Below, piece by piece: positions 52,712-61,558 of a DNA stretch of 64,000 bases. The stretch is from Streptomyces roseirectus (lineage in GTDB: Bacteria > Actinomycetota > Actinomycetes > Streptomycetales > Streptomycetaceae), in assembly GCF_014489635.1 (NCBI RefSeq), contig NZ_CP060828.1, positions 1,736,001-1,800,000 on the forward strand, read 5' to 3'. The position numbers were made by a program, and so were the translations under genes. The notes beneath the pieces are model-generated. The model was given only the letters and a program-made list of their open reading frames with translations. It did not search any database and was not told the origin of the DNA. The number at the start of each line of letters is the position of its first letter. The first letter of the stretch is position 1.

Positions 52712-53485
52712 GTGCCGGTGGAGATCACCTGGTGGGGCCACGCCACCTGCACGATCGAGGATGCGAACGTACGCCTGCTGACCGACCCCCTGTTCGCCCG
52801 CAGGCTGGCGCACCTGCGCAGGCGCCGGGGCGCGGTGCCGCCCGAGGACGCGCTCCGCGCCGACCTGGCGCTCGTCTCCCACCTGCACTCCGATCATCTG
52901 CACATTCCGTCGCTGGCGCGCCTCGCGCCGGGTACGCGCCTGCTGGTGCCCCGGGGCGCCCCGCGCGCCGTCCCGGGCCTGCGGCGCCTGGCCCACCTGG
53001 ACGTCACGGAGGTGGAGCCGGGCGACGAGACGACCGTCGGGCACGTGCGCGTGCGGGCGGTTCCGGCGCGGCACGACGGGCGGCGCCTGCCGGTGGGCCC
53101 GCAGCGCGCGCCCGCGCTGGGGTATGTGGTGGAGGGCGAGGCGCGGACCTACTTCGCCGGGGACACCGGGCTGTTCGAGTCGATGGCCAAGGAGGTCGGT
53201 CCGGTCGACGTGGCGCTGCTGCCGGTGGGCGGCTGGGGCCCGTACCTCGGGGAGGGGCATCTGGACGCGGGGCGCGCGGCCGAAGCGCTCGCGCTCCTGG
53301 GGCCGCGCAGCGCGGTGCCGGTGCACTACGGCACGTACTGGCCGATCGGGTTGGACGCCGTGCGCCCCCATGAGTTCCATGCGCCGGGTGACGAGTTCGT
53401 GCGCCTGGCCGCCGTGCGCGCGCCCCAGGTGACCGTGCACAAACTGCTGCACGGCCAGAGTGTGCGTCCGGAGGCCGCCCGGTGA
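52712..53485 (+). CDS. MBL-fold metal-dependent hydrolase (UlaG-like)
   Basis: 257 residues from GTG, with AAGGAGG upstream. ITWWGHATCTIEDANVRLLTDPLF (4-27) and LVSHLHSDHLHI (the HxHxDH zinc motif, about 56-61) are followed by FAGDTGLFESM. It probably hydrolyses a phosphodiester, lactone or N-acyl phospholipid-type ester. It is coupled to the DedA gene by a 4-bp GTGA overlap, suggesting that its substrate or product is linked to the membrane. Confidence 0.9.
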   Translation: MPVEITWWGHATCTIEDANVRLLTDPLFARRLAHLRRRRGAVPPEDALRADLALVSHLHSDHLHIPSLARLAPGTRLLVPRGAPRAVPGLRRLAHLDVTEVEPGDETTVGHVRVRAVPARHDGRRLPVGPQRAPALGYVVEGEARTYFAGDTGLFESMAKEVGPVDVALLPVGGWGPYLGEGHLDAGRAAEALALLGPRSAVPVHYGTYWPIGLDAVRPHEFHAPGDEFVRLAAVRAPQVTVHKLLHGQSVRPEAAR

Positions 53486-54123
53486 GCTGGGAGTGGCTGG
53501 CGCAGAGCGCGTCGACGACGCCCGCCGAGTCGACGCAGCAGGCAATCGGCTATCCGACGCTGTTCCTGCTGGTGCTGCTCGGTGCGCTGGTGCCGGTGGT
53601 GCCGACGGGCGCGCTGGTGAGTTCGGCGGCCGTGGTGGCGTTCCACCAGACGGCGCCGTTCGCGCTGGCGCTGGTGTTCGTGACGGCGTCCCTGGCGGCG
53701 TTCTGCGGGGACGCGGCGCTGTATTGGCTGGGGCGGCGCGGGGTGGGGTCGAAGAACGGGTCGCGCTGGCTGGCGGCGATCCGCGCGCGGGCGCCGGAGG
53801 ACCGGCTGGAGAAGGCGCAGGAACGGCTCGCCGAGCACAACGTGGCCGTCCTGGTGCTGTCCCGGCTGGTGCCGGCGGGGCGGATCCCGGTCATGCTGGC
53901 CTGCATCCTGGCGGGCTGGCCGCTGCGCCGCTTCGCGCGCGGGAACCTGCCGGCCTGCCTCGCCTGGGCGGTGACCTACCAGCTGATCGGGATCCTGGGC
54001 GGTTCCCTCTTCCCCGAGCCCTGGGAGGGCATCGTCGCGGCGATCGCGCTGACCGTGGCGATCAGCGCGGCGCCGATGCTGTGGCGTCGGGTGCGGGGGC
54101 CTTCGGAGTCGGAGGCCCACTAG
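53482..54123 (+). CDS. DedA family membrane protein
   Basis: 213 residues with about five hydrophobic segments, including PTLFLLVLLGALVPVVPTGALVSSAAVVAF, GDAALYWLGRRGV (the DedA glycine/Arg region) and VLVLSRLVPAGRIPVMLACILAGW. DedA proteins are half-transporters related to the undecaprenyl-phosphate flippases and affect membrane potential and lipid carriers. The GTG overlaps the MBL stop by GTGA. Substrate not visible. Confidence 0.92.
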   Translation: MSWEWLAQSASTTPAESTQQAIGYPTLFLLVLLGALVPVVPTGALVSSAAVVAFHQTAPFALALVFVTASLAAFCGDAALYWLGRRGVGSKNGSRWLAAIRARAPEDRLEKAQERLAEHNVAVLVLSRLVPAGRIPVMLACILAGWPLRRFARGNLPACLAWAVTYQLIGILGGSLFPEPWEGIVAAIALTVAISAAPMLWRRVRGPSESEAH

Positions 54124-54150
54124 GTCCGTCGGGGCCCGCGCCCGGACTGC

Positions 54151-55206
54151 TCATGCCAGGGTTCTCGACCCTCCGATCGGCAGGTCCCACAGGTCCGCGC
54201 GGTCCAGTCCCGCCTCTTCCCAGGCGGCGCGCACGCGTGTCAGGGGTTCCAGGACGGGTTCGGCGGAGAGCACGAACGTCCCCCAGTGCATGGGCGCCAT
54301 CCTGCGCGCGCCGACGTCCTGCGCGGCGCGCACGGCCTCCTCGGGGTCGCAGTGGACGTCGCTGAGCCACCAGCGGGGGTCGTAGGCGCCGATGGGCAGC
54401 AGGGCGAGGTCGATGCCGGGGTAGCGCTGGCCGATGCGGGTGAACCAGTGGCCGTAGCCGGTGTCCCCGGCGAAGTAGACGCGCCGTCCGTCGGGCGCGG
54501 TGAGGACCCAGCCGCCCCACAGGGACCGGCAGGTGTCGGTCAGGGTGCGCTTGGACCAGTGGTGGGCGGGGACGAAGTCGAAGCGCACGCCGTCCAGTTC
54601 GGCGGCCTCCCACCAGTCGAGTTCGGTCACGCGCGCGAAGCGCCGCCGCCGGAACCAGGCACCCAGGCCCGCCGGCACGAACACGGGGGTGTCGCGCGGG
54701 AGCCTGCGCAGGGTGGGCCAGTCCAGGTGGTCGTAGTGGTTGTGGCTGATGACGACGGCGTCGACCTTCGGCAGCGTCTCCCAGGGGACGCCGACGGGCG
54801 TGATGCGCGCGGGCGTGCCGAGGATGCGGCGCGACCACACCGGGTCGGTCAGGACGGTGAGCCCGCCGACGCTCACGATCCAGCTGGCGTGGCCCGCCCA
54901 GGTGACGGCGACCGTGCCGGCGTCCACGCGGGGCGGGGCGCCCTGGGTGACGGGGAGGCGGGTGACGTCCGCCAGGCCCTCGCGGCCGGGGCGCACCGAG
55001 CCCTCGCGGGCGAAGCGGGCCATCGCCTTGAGGCCGGGCAGCGGCGCGGTCAGCCGGTCGTGGAACGCCCGCGGCCACACCCGGCGCTCCCCCAGCGGGC
55101 GGGGTTCGGCGAGCGGCGGGTACGGGGGCGCGAGGGAGGAGGGGTCCGCCGGGACACCGGTGTCCCGCGTGGTCGTGGCCGCTGCCGACTCGGACTGCTG
55201 CGTCAT
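54151..55206 (-). CDS. MBL-fold metallo-hydrolase (NAPE-PLD/UlaG-like)
   Basis: 351 residues from the ATG at 55206 (MTQQSESAA), with GGGAG 5 bp upstream; an in-frame ATG at 55218 is an alternative. The zinc motif lies in VISHNHYDHLDW (HxHxDH at about 156-161), and WAGHASWIVSVGGLTVLTDPVWSRRI precedes it. The region after FAGDTGYGHWF is also typical. It overlaps the preceding aminotransferase-like gene by ATGA, so both are expressed together. Substrate is unknown; N-acyl phosphatidylethanolamine phospholipase D-like hydrolases are the nearest described group. Confidence 0.9.
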   Translation of the reverse strand: MTQQSESAAATTTRDTGVPADPSSLAPPYPPLAEPRPLGERRVWPRAFHDRLTAPLPGLKAMARFAREGSVRPGREGLADVTRLPVTQGAPPRVDAGTVAVTWAGHASWIVSVGGLTVLTDPVWSRRILGTPARITPVGVPWETLPKVDAVVISHNHYDHLDWPTLRRLPRDTPVFVPAGLGAWFRRRRFARVTELDWWEAAELDGVRFDFVPAHHWSKRTLTDTCRSLWGGWVLTAPDGRRVYFAGDTGYGHWFTRIGQRYPGIDLALLPIGAYDPRWWLSDVHCDPEEAVRAAQDVGARRMAPMHWGTFVLSAEPVLEPLTRVRAAWEEAGLDRADLWDLPIGGSRTLA

Positions 55207-56894
55207 CGAGGCTCCCATCGCTGAGCGTCGTCACGGAGGCCGTCGAACACCGACCTCACGAGGGTCAACGCACGGTGCACGTGTGGCAGTTCCAACGGCG
55301 AGGGTGACGTGAGGCATTCCGCCCGTTCGTCGTCCGCCGCGCCCAGGAGCGCGCCCGTGGACAGGCGTACGCGCAGTGCGCCCAGGTCGTCGCCGAACCG
55401 GTGTCCGCCCGGCGCGGGCATCCCGAGCCGGGCGGTGAGGTGGTCCTCCAGTTCCTGGGCGTCGCCGACACCGCGCGCGGCGAGCGCGGGGCGCAAGGGG
55501 CCCAGATCGACGTAGACGTGCCGTCCCGCGCGCGGGGGCCGGGCCAGGGCGCCCGCCGCGACGACGGTGCGGTGCACGGCGTCCGCCACGCGTGCGTGCA
55601 GCCGTGCGACGTCCGCCACGCGCGCGGTGACCTCCGGGGGTTCCGCCAGCGCGCGGGCCGCCGCCGCGGCGACCGGGGTCGCGACGCGGGCGCCGAGCGC
55701 GGTGAGGACGTCCAGCACGCGTGCGTGGAGGCCGTTGCCGGCGGGCGTGCCGGGGAACCTCGCGATCGCGGCGGGCCAGCCGGCCGGCAGCAGCGCGCCC
55801 GCGAGGTCGCTCACGGCGATGACCTGTTCGGGCAGCATCTCGGCGGGGCTGACGAGGACGGTGTCGTGCGGGGCGTGCACGGTGTCCCGCCAGGTCTCGT
55901 CGCTGACCAGCAGCAGCCCGGCCCCCTCGGCGGCCTCCACCGCCTCGTGGACGGCCTCCGGAGGCGCGACCGTCGCCGTGGGGTCGTCGGCGACGGACAG
56001 CACCAGCAGCTTCGGCTCCCCGCCCTCCTCGCGCACCCGGCGCACGGTCTCCAGCAACGCGTACGGGTCCGGCACGCCCCCGCACTCGGCGGGCGTGGCC
56101 ACGTGGAACACCGGCCGCCCCAGCAGCCGCGCGTACGGCGCCCACCAGGCCGCGCAGGGCCGCGGCACCAGGACGTCCCCGCCCAGCGCGGCGGTCAGCG
56201 CCAGCAGCAGCGCGGGCGCCCCCGGCGCGCCCACCACCTCCCCTCCCCCGATCCCACGCCGCCCCCAGTACCCGCGCGCCCCCTCCAACAGCCCGGCACC
56301 CCCACCCACCGGCTCGCTCTCCGCCCGCCCCGCCGCCGACACCACCGCCTCCACGAGCAGCGGCAACACCGGAACCCCGTCGGACGGCAACGGCGGCCCG
56401 TACCGGACGGTCCCGTGCCCACCGTCCACGCGCGCCGGCCGAGCACCATCGCCGCCCGTCGGACCGGCCCCGCCGGTGTGATCGCCGCCGCTCGGGGCAT
56501 TCCCGCCGGAGCCGTCACCCGCACGCGCCCGCCCTACGGCGTCACCGCCACGCGGACCGCCCGCCCGGCCCCCGGCCCCGGCCTCCCGTTCTCCGCTCAG
56601 CCCCTCACCGGCCCCCCGGCCGTCCCGCGCGCCGGCGCCGTCCCCTGCGCCCGCTCCCCCGGCACCGCGACGCTGCCCCGAACCCTCCGTCTCTCCCCCG
56701 GCACCGCGACGCTGCCCCGAACCCTCCGTCTCTCCCCCGGCACCCGCGCCCGCCCGCCCCCGCGCGCCACCACCCCCAGCACTCGCCTCGCGCGCACCCC
56801 CGCCGCTCACCCCGCGCGTACCCGCGCCGTTCTCCTCGCGCGCACCCCCGCCACCCCCTCCACGCGCGCCCGCGCCGAAGTCGTCCCCATCCAT
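55203..56894 (-). CDS. aminotransferase-fold protein lacking a catalytic lysine, with low-complexity N-terminus
   Basis: About 563 residues if the ATG at 56894 is used. The first 155 or so residues are Gly/Ala/Arg low complexity and include an exact 39-bp duplication, so an internal GTG at 56429 (408 residues) may be the real start. The remainder resembles the type I PLP aminotransferase fold: LLVSDETWRDTV (DE in the PLP-binding region) and SVADDPTATVAPPEAV where NPNNPTG would lie. The only lysine of the core is in EPKLLVL; the expected Schiff-base lysine site reads SDLAGALLPAGW. Catalysis as an aminotransferase is thus unlikely. Coupled to the MBL gene by ATGA. Confidence 0.6.
   Translation of the reverse strand: MDGDDFGAGARGGGGGGAREENGAGTRGVSGGGAREASAGGGGARGRAGAGAGGETEGSGQRRGAGGETEGSGQRRGAGGAGAGDGAGARDGRGAGEGLSGEREAGAGGRAGGPRGGDAVGRARAGDGSGGNAPSGGDHTGGAGPTGGDGARPARVDGGHGTVRYGPPLPSDGVPVLPLLVEAVVSAAGRAESEPVGGGAGLLEGARGYWGRRGIGGGEVVGAPGAPALLLALTAALGGDVLVPRPCAAWWAPYARLLGRPVFHVATPAECGGVPDPYALLETVRRVREEGGEPKLLVLSVADDPTATVAPPEAVHEAVEAAEGAGLLLVSDETWRDTVHAPHDTVLVSPAEMLPEQVIAVSDLAGALLPAGWPAAIARFPGTPAGNGLHARVLDVLTALGARVATPVAAAAARALAEPPEVTARVADVARLHARVADAVHRTVVAAGALARPPRAGRHVYVDLGPLRPALAARGVGDAQELEDHLTARLGMPAPGGHRFGDDLGALRVRLSTGALLGAADDERAECLTSPSPLELPHVHRALTLVRSVFDGLRDDAQRWEPR
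56662..56739. repeat. exact 39-bp tandem duplication
   Basis: Positions 56662-56700 and 56701-56739 are identical. In the minus-strand frame each copy is 13 codons (GETEGSGQRRGAG type), so the aminotransferase-like reading frame is preserved. Confidence 0.9.
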
Positions 56895-56916
56895 TCCCGC
56901 ACCCCGCACGGCGCCC

Positions 56917-57540
56917 TCAGCCCCCCGCCCCCGTGCCCCGGCGCCACAGCCGGTGTCCGGCGGCGGCGAAGGCGCCGGCGATGAACAGGCCGCCGGCGAC
57001 CAGGGCGGGGACGGAGTCGGTGAAGGTGCCGCCGGCGCCGGCCTTGACGCCGTGCTGGACGGCCGGGCCGGGGCAGGAGTCGGGCCGGGACTGCTGCGGG
57101 GGACGTGTGCAGGTGCTGCCGCCGCCGGGACCGCCGCCGCCCGCGCGCGAGACGTCCAACGTGACGCTCCACGCGCGCCCTCGACCGCTCGCGCCGGGAC
57201 AGGTGCCGTCGACCGTCCAGGCCGTGTCGGGCCCCGTCCCGTCGAGCCCCGTGAACTCCTCGGCCCCCGCGATTCGCGCGGTGCCCCGATAGACGGGGGC
57301 GGCGCCGGACACCAGCTGAAGACTCACCGTGTCCTCGGCGAACGCCAGGGACGTCGCCTCGATGCTCGCCGGCGCCGTACCGGTGACGGGGTCGCAGGTG
57401 ACGGAGACGGTGACCGTGCCGCCGGGCGACACGGACGCCGGGGTGACCTCGGCGGCGGGGTCGGCGGCGGCGACCGGCGTCACGGCGCACACCCCGCCGG
57501 CGAGGACTGCGGCGGACAGGACACGGACGCTGCGGCGCAT
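56917..57540 (-). CDS. secreted/membrane-anchored protein of unknown function
   Basis: 207 residues from the ATG at 57540, preceded by AAGGAG. Signal peptide about 1-26 (MRRSVRVLSAAVLAGGVCAVTPVAA). The extracellular part looks like an Ig-like fold (VTPASVSPGGTVTVSVTC..., with Cys residues that could pair). A Gly/Pro-rich spacer and a C-terminal hydrophobic helix (about 177-193, ALVAGGLFIAGAFAAAG) followed by WRR suggest a surface protein anchored by its C-terminus. No enzymatic motif is visible. About 285 bp of GC-rich low-complexity sequence with no gene follows upstream. Confidence 0.75.
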   Translation of the reverse strand: MRRSVRVLSAAVLAGGVCAVTPVAAADPAAEVTPASVSPGGTVTVSVTCDPVTGTAPASIEATSLAFAEDTVSLQLVSGAAPVYRGTARIAGAEEFTGLDGTGPDTAWTVDGTCPGASGRGRAWSVTLDVSRAGGGGPGGGSTCTRPPQQSRPDSCPGPAVQHGVKAGAGGTFTDSVPALVAGGLFIAGAFAAAGHRLWRRGTGAGG

Positions 57541-57826
57541 GGCGCTCCTTGGTGCGACGGCTGCGGAGGACGTACACCCATCACAGCCCGCCGCACGGCG
57601 CCACGCGCGCGTGCACCCTCGTTCGGCGGCAGCGGCGGCACCCGCCCGGGTGAACGGAGGCCCCAGGCGGCCCCGAGCAGACCGGGCAGCCCCACAAGGA
57701 CGCCCCCAGGCCCCGGGCACCGGGCCCGAGACGGCCCCAGAGCGGCCCAGATCGCCCCGGAGTCCCAGAGACTCCCGGAACCCGCCTCGGACGGCCCCAC
57801 GCGGCCCTGCACAGCCCCACGCGGCC

Positions 57827-58624
57827 TCAGGCGGCGTCCTGGAGGACCTGCTCCCGCACCCGCTCGCAGCAGCGGCTGATCAGCCGGGAGACGTGCATCT
57901 GGGAGATCCCGAGCTGTTCGGCGATCCGGCTCTGCGTCATGTCGCCGAAGAACCGCATGTAGAGGATCGCCCGCTCCCGCTCGGGCAGCGCCGCGAGCCG
58001 CCCCCGGACGGCCTCGCGGTCGACGACGGTGTCGAGCGCGGGGTCGGGTGCCCCGAGGACGTCGCCGAGGGAGTACCCGTCCTCGCCGCCGGGCAGCTCG
58101 GCGTCGAGCGAGAGGGCGGTGAAGCTGTCGAGCGCTTCCAGGCCCGCGCGCACGTCCTCCTCGCTGAGCTGCGCGCGCTCGGCGATCTCGGCGACGCTCG
58201 GCCGCTGCTGCCCGGCGCTACCCTGGGTGAGGTCCTGGCAGGCGAAGCGGACCCGGTTGCGCAGGTCCTGCACCCGGCGCGGCACGTGCAGGGTCCACAG
58301 GTGGTCACGGAAGTGCCGTTTGATCTCCCCCGTGACGGTCGGTACGGCGTAGCTCTCGAACGCGTTGCCCCGGTCGGGGTCGTAGCGGTCGACGGCCTTG
58401 ACCAGGCCGAGCGCGGCGACCTGGCGCAGGTCCTCCAGGCTCTCGCCGCGGCTGCGGAACCGGCCGGCGAGGCGGTCCGCCATGGGCAGCCACGCCTCGA
58501 CGATCTCGCCGCGCAGGGTGTCGTGGTCGGGGCCCTCCGGCAGGTCGGCGAGGCGGCGGAACGCCTCGGCGGTGTCGGGGGCGTCGTCGTGCGGGTGGTG
58601 CGTCACGCTCGCTGTGGTTCGCAT
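57827..58624 (-). CDS. RNA polymerase sigma factor, SigB/SigF/SigG family
   Basis: 265 residues from the ATG at 58624. Region 2 (DRLAGRFRSRGESLEDLRQVAALGLVKAVDRYDPDRGNAFESYAVPTVTGEIKRHFRDHLW), region 3 and region 4 (LGISQMHVSRLISRCCERVREQVL) are all present, in the size range of sporulation/stress sigma factors. Relatives recognise GNNT-N14-16-GGGTAY promoters and respond to osmotic or other stress through anti-sigma factors. No anti-sigma or anti-anti-sigma gene is adjacent here. AAGGGAG is 12 bp before the ATG. Confidence 0.93.
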   Translation of the reverse strand: MRTTASVTHHPHDDAPDTAEAFRRLADLPEGPDHDTLRGEIVEAWLPMADRLAGRFRSRGESLEDLRQVAALGLVKAVDRYDPDRGNAFESYAVPTVTGEIKRHFRDHLWTLHVPRRVQDLRNRVRFACQDLTQGSAGQQRPSVAEIAERAQLSEEDVRAGLEALDSFTALSLDAELPGGEDGYSLGDVLGAPDPALDTVVDREAVRGRLAALPERERAILYMRFFGDMTQSRIAEQLGISQMHVSRLISRCCERVREQVLQDAA

Positions 58625-58875
58625 GGTGGGTCGCAACTCCCTTGCCGGTGCTCTGGGGTGGACGGTTCACCGGGAGCGCACCCGCGCGGCGGACGGCCGT
58701 GCAACGAGCCGCCGGACGCGAGGCTCCTCGGAGTGCCTCCGGTCCGAAGCACGTGATTCCGCCTGCCCCGGCCCTCGCCCCGCAAACACCTCCACCCGGC
58801 CGCCAAAGCCCCGGGCGGCCGTCCGCACCCACGTCAGGCGCCCGCGTATGGCACCCGCCCCCGCGCCCGGCGCCC

Positions 58876-60495
58876 CTACCGCGCCCGCTCCACCCTCCGC
58901 TCGTCCCACACCGGCTCCGCCGTCTCCCGGACCTTCCCGTCGCTGCCGAACACCAGGTACCGGTCGAAGGAGCGCGCGAACCACCGGTCGTGGGTGACCG
59001 TGAGGACGGTCCCGTCGAACGCTTCGAGCCCTTCCTGCAGCGCCTCCGCCGACTCCAGGTCGAGGTTGTCGGTCGGCTCGTCGAGCAACAGGGCGGTGGT
59101 GCCCTGGAGTTCGAGGAGGAGGATCTGGAAGCGGGCCTGCTGGCCGCCGGAGAGCCGGTCGAAGGTCTGCTCGGCCTGCTGGGTCAACTCGTAGCGTCGC
59201 AGCCGGGACATGGCGGCGCCCCGGTCCTGGGAGTGCTCGGTCCACAGGATGTCGAGCAGGTCGCGGCCGAGGAGTTCGGGGTGGGCGTGGGTCTGCGCGA
59301 AGTGCCCCGGCACGACGCGCGCGCCGAGCTTCCACTCGCCGGTGTGCGCGACGTCCTCCCCGGCGAGGAGCCTCAAGAAGTGCGATTTCCCTGACCCGTT
59401 GGAGCCGAGGACGGCGACGCGCTCGCCGTAGAAGACCTCCAGGTCGAACGGTTTCATGAGCCCGGTCAGCTCAAGTCCCTTGCAGGTGACGGCCCTTACG
59501 CCGGTGCGCCCGCCCTTGAGCCGCATCCTGATGTCCTGCTCGCGGGGCGGCTCCGGCGGCGGCCCGGCCTCCTCGAACTTGCGCAGCCGGGTCTGCGCGG
59601 CCTGGTAGCGGGACGACATCTCGTGGCTGACGGCAGCCGCCTGACGGAGTGTCAGCACCAGCTTCTTGAGCTGCGCGTGCTTCTCGTCCCAGCGCCTGCG
59701 CAACTCCTCGAAGCGGGCGAAGCGTTCACGCCGCGCCTCGTGGTAGGTCCCGAACCCGCCGCCGTGCACCCACGCGTCGGCGCCGGCCGGTCCGGGCTCC
59801 ACGGAGACGATCTTCTCGGCGGCGCGGGCGAGGAGTTCACGGTCGTGGGAGACGAACAGGACGGTCTTGCGGGTCTCCTTGAGCCGTTCCTCCAGCCACC
59901 TCTTGCCGGGCACGTCGAGGTAGTTGTCGGGTTCGTCGAGGAGCAGCACCTCGTCGCCCCCGCGCAGCAGCGCCTCCAGCACCAGCCGCTTCTGCTCGCC
60001 CCCGGAGAGGGTGCCCACCTTGCGCCACTGCGCCCGCTCGTACGGCATGCCGAGCGCGGCCGTCGTGCACATGTCCCACAGCGTCTCGGCCTCGTACCCG
60101 CGCACCTCGGCCCAGTCGGCGAGGGCCTGCGCGTACTGGAGCTGGGCGGCCTCGTCGTCCACGGTCATCAGCGCGTGCTCGGCGCGGTCGACGGCGCCGG
60201 CGGCCTTACGGATCTCCGGCGGGGCGACGGAGACGAGCAGGTCGCGGACGGTCGTGTCGTCGCGGACGGAGCCCACGAACTGGCGCATGACGCCGAGCCC
60301 GCCGCTGACGGTGACGGTGCCGCCGTGCGGTTTGAGTTCGCCGGAGATCAGCCGCAGCAGGGTCGTCTTGCCCGCCCCGTTGGGGCCGACGAGGGCGACG
60401 ACCGCCCCCTCTCCCACCCGGAAGGAAACGTCGCCGAGCAACGCCCTCCCGTCGGGGAGGTAGTACTCGAGGTGCGCGGCTTCCAGATGTCCCAT
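58876..60495 (-). CDS. ABC-F family ATP-binding protein
   Basis: 539 residues with two nucleotide-binding domains. NBD1: Walker A GPNGAGKTT, signature LSGGEQKRLVLEALL, Walker B VLLLDEPDNYLDVPG. NBD2: Walker A GSNGSGKSH, signature LSGGQQARFQILLL, Walker B ALLLDEPTDNLDLES. The interdomain linker (about 245-310) contains SRYQAAQTRLRKFEEAG. ABC-F proteins work at the ribosome in translation or antibiotic resistance and lack membrane domains; the two GxxxGKST/H sites and the short linker fit. It is divergent from a methyltransferase gene across about 160 bp. Confidence 0.94.
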   Translation of the reverse strand: MGHLEAAHLEYYLPDGRALLGDVSFRVGEGAVVALVGPNGAGKTTLLRLISGELKPHGGTVTVSGGLGVMRQFVGSVRDDTTVRDLLVSVAPPEIRKAAGAVDRAEHALMTVDDEAAQLQYAQALADWAEVRGYEAETLWDMCTTAALGMPYERAQWRKVGTLSGGEQKRLVLEALLRGGDEVLLLDEPDNYLDVPGKRWLEERLKETRKTVLFVSHDRELLARAAEKIVSVEPGPAGADAWVHGGGFGTYHEARRERFARFEELRRRWDEKHAQLKKLVLTLRQAAAVSHEMSSRYQAAQTRLRKFEEAGPPPEPPREQDIRMRLKGGRTGVRAVTCKGLELTGLMKPFDLEVFYGERVAVLGSNGSGKSHFLRLLAGEDVAHTGEWKLGARVVPGHFAQTHAHPELLGRDLLDILWTEHSQDRGAAMSRLRRYELTQQAEQTFDRLSGGQQARFQILLLELQGTTALLLDEPTDNLDLESAEALQEGLEAFDGTVLTVTHDRWFARSFDRYLVFGSDGKVRETAEPVWDERRVERAR

Positions 60496-60657
60496 GGGAC
60501 CGCATTCTGCGGGGCCGCGACCAGCAGGGCAAACCGATAAACGGCGCCCGCGCCTGACACACCGTCAGACCACATACTGAAACGGATTATCTCAGCATAC
60601 GGCCCGCCGCGTTACCGTGAAGTCCGCACCGACCCGACGACGCGAAGGGGCACAGCC

Positions 60658-61473
60658 ATGCCGAAAGCACGGGAGACGGCCGTCTACACCCACGGCCACC
60701 ACGAGTCCGTCCTGCGCTCGCACACCTGGCGGACCGCCGCCAACTCGGCCGCCTATCTGCTGAGTTCGCTGAAGCCGCACATGCGGATCCTGGACATCGG
60801 CTGCGGTCCCGGCACGATCACCGCCGACCTGGCGGCCCTGGTCCCCGACGGCCGCGTGACGGGCGTCGACCATGCCCCGGACATCCTGGAGCAGGCCCGC
60901 GCGACCGCTGCGGAGCGGGGCCTGACGAACGTCGACTTCGCGGTCGCCGACGTCCACGATCTGGACTACCCCGACGACACGTTCTGCGTCGTCCACGCCC
61001 ACCAGGTCCTCCAGCACGTCGGCGACCCGGTGCGGGCGCTGCGCGAGATGCGCCGCGTGACCAAGCCGAACGGTTTCGTCGCCGTCCGCGACTCGGACTA
61101 CGCCGGCATGGTCTGGTACCCCGCCTCGGCGGGCATGGACGCCTGGGCCGACCTGTACCAGCGGGTCGCCCGCGCCAACGGCGGCGAGCCGGACGCCGGG
61201 CGCAGGCTGCGCTCCTGGGCGCTGGAGGCGGGGTTCACGGACGTCACGTCGACGTCCGCGACCTGGACGTTCGCGTCCGAGGAGGAGCGCGCCTGGTGGA
61301 GCGGCCTGTGGGCGGACCGCACGCTGGCGTCCGCGTACGCCGACCGCGCCACGGAGGGCGGCCACGCGACGCTGGACGACCTGCGGGCCGTCTCGGACGC
61401 CTGGCGGGAGTGGGGACGGCAGCCAGACGCCTGGTTCTCGGTCCTGCACGGCGAGATCCTGTGCCGGAAGTGA
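60658..61473 (+). CDS. SAM-dependent methyltransferase (UbiE-type)
   Basis: 271 residues starting MPKARETAVYTHGHHESVLRSHTWRTAANSAAYLL, after GAAGGGGC. Motif I ILDIGCGPGTITADLAALVPDGRVTGVDHAPDIL (about 42-75), then FCVVHAHQVLQHVGDPVRALREMRRVTKPNGFVAVRD. It methylates a small molecule or quinone precursor; the divergent ABC-F gene might suggest resistance linkage but there is no evidence for it. An AT-richer promoter segment (about 60570-60600) precedes it. Confidence 0.9.
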   Translation: MPKARETAVYTHGHHESVLRSHTWRTAANSAAYLLSSLKPHMRILDIGCGPGTITADLAALVPDGRVTGVDHAPDILEQARATAAERGLTNVDFAVADVHDLDYPDDTFCVVHAHQVLQHVGDPVRALREMRRVTKPNGFVAVRDSDYAGMVWYPASAGMDAWADLYQRVARANGGEPDAGRRLRSWALEAGFTDVTSTSATWTFASEEERAWWSGLWADRTLASAYADRATEGGHATLDDLRAVSDAWREWGRQPDAWFSVLHGEILCRK

Positions 61474-61558
61474 CCTGACGGCCGTCCCGTGGGCGGGCCC
61501 GCGTCGCGGCCGTTCACGGGGCTTCGGCCGACGGCCACCGGCCCCGCGCGTCCCGTCC

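Noticed and set aside
57541..57826. A small gene in the gap upstream of the secreted protein
   Set aside because: Repeated GGCCCC-rich low-complexity sequence; the open frames have no start with a ribosome binding site and no recognisable protein.
58750..58790. SigB-type autoregulatory promoter (GTTT-N14-GGGGCA) upstream of the sigma gene
   Set aside because: The -10 differs from GGGTAY and GC-rich matches arise by chance; too weak to list as a feature.
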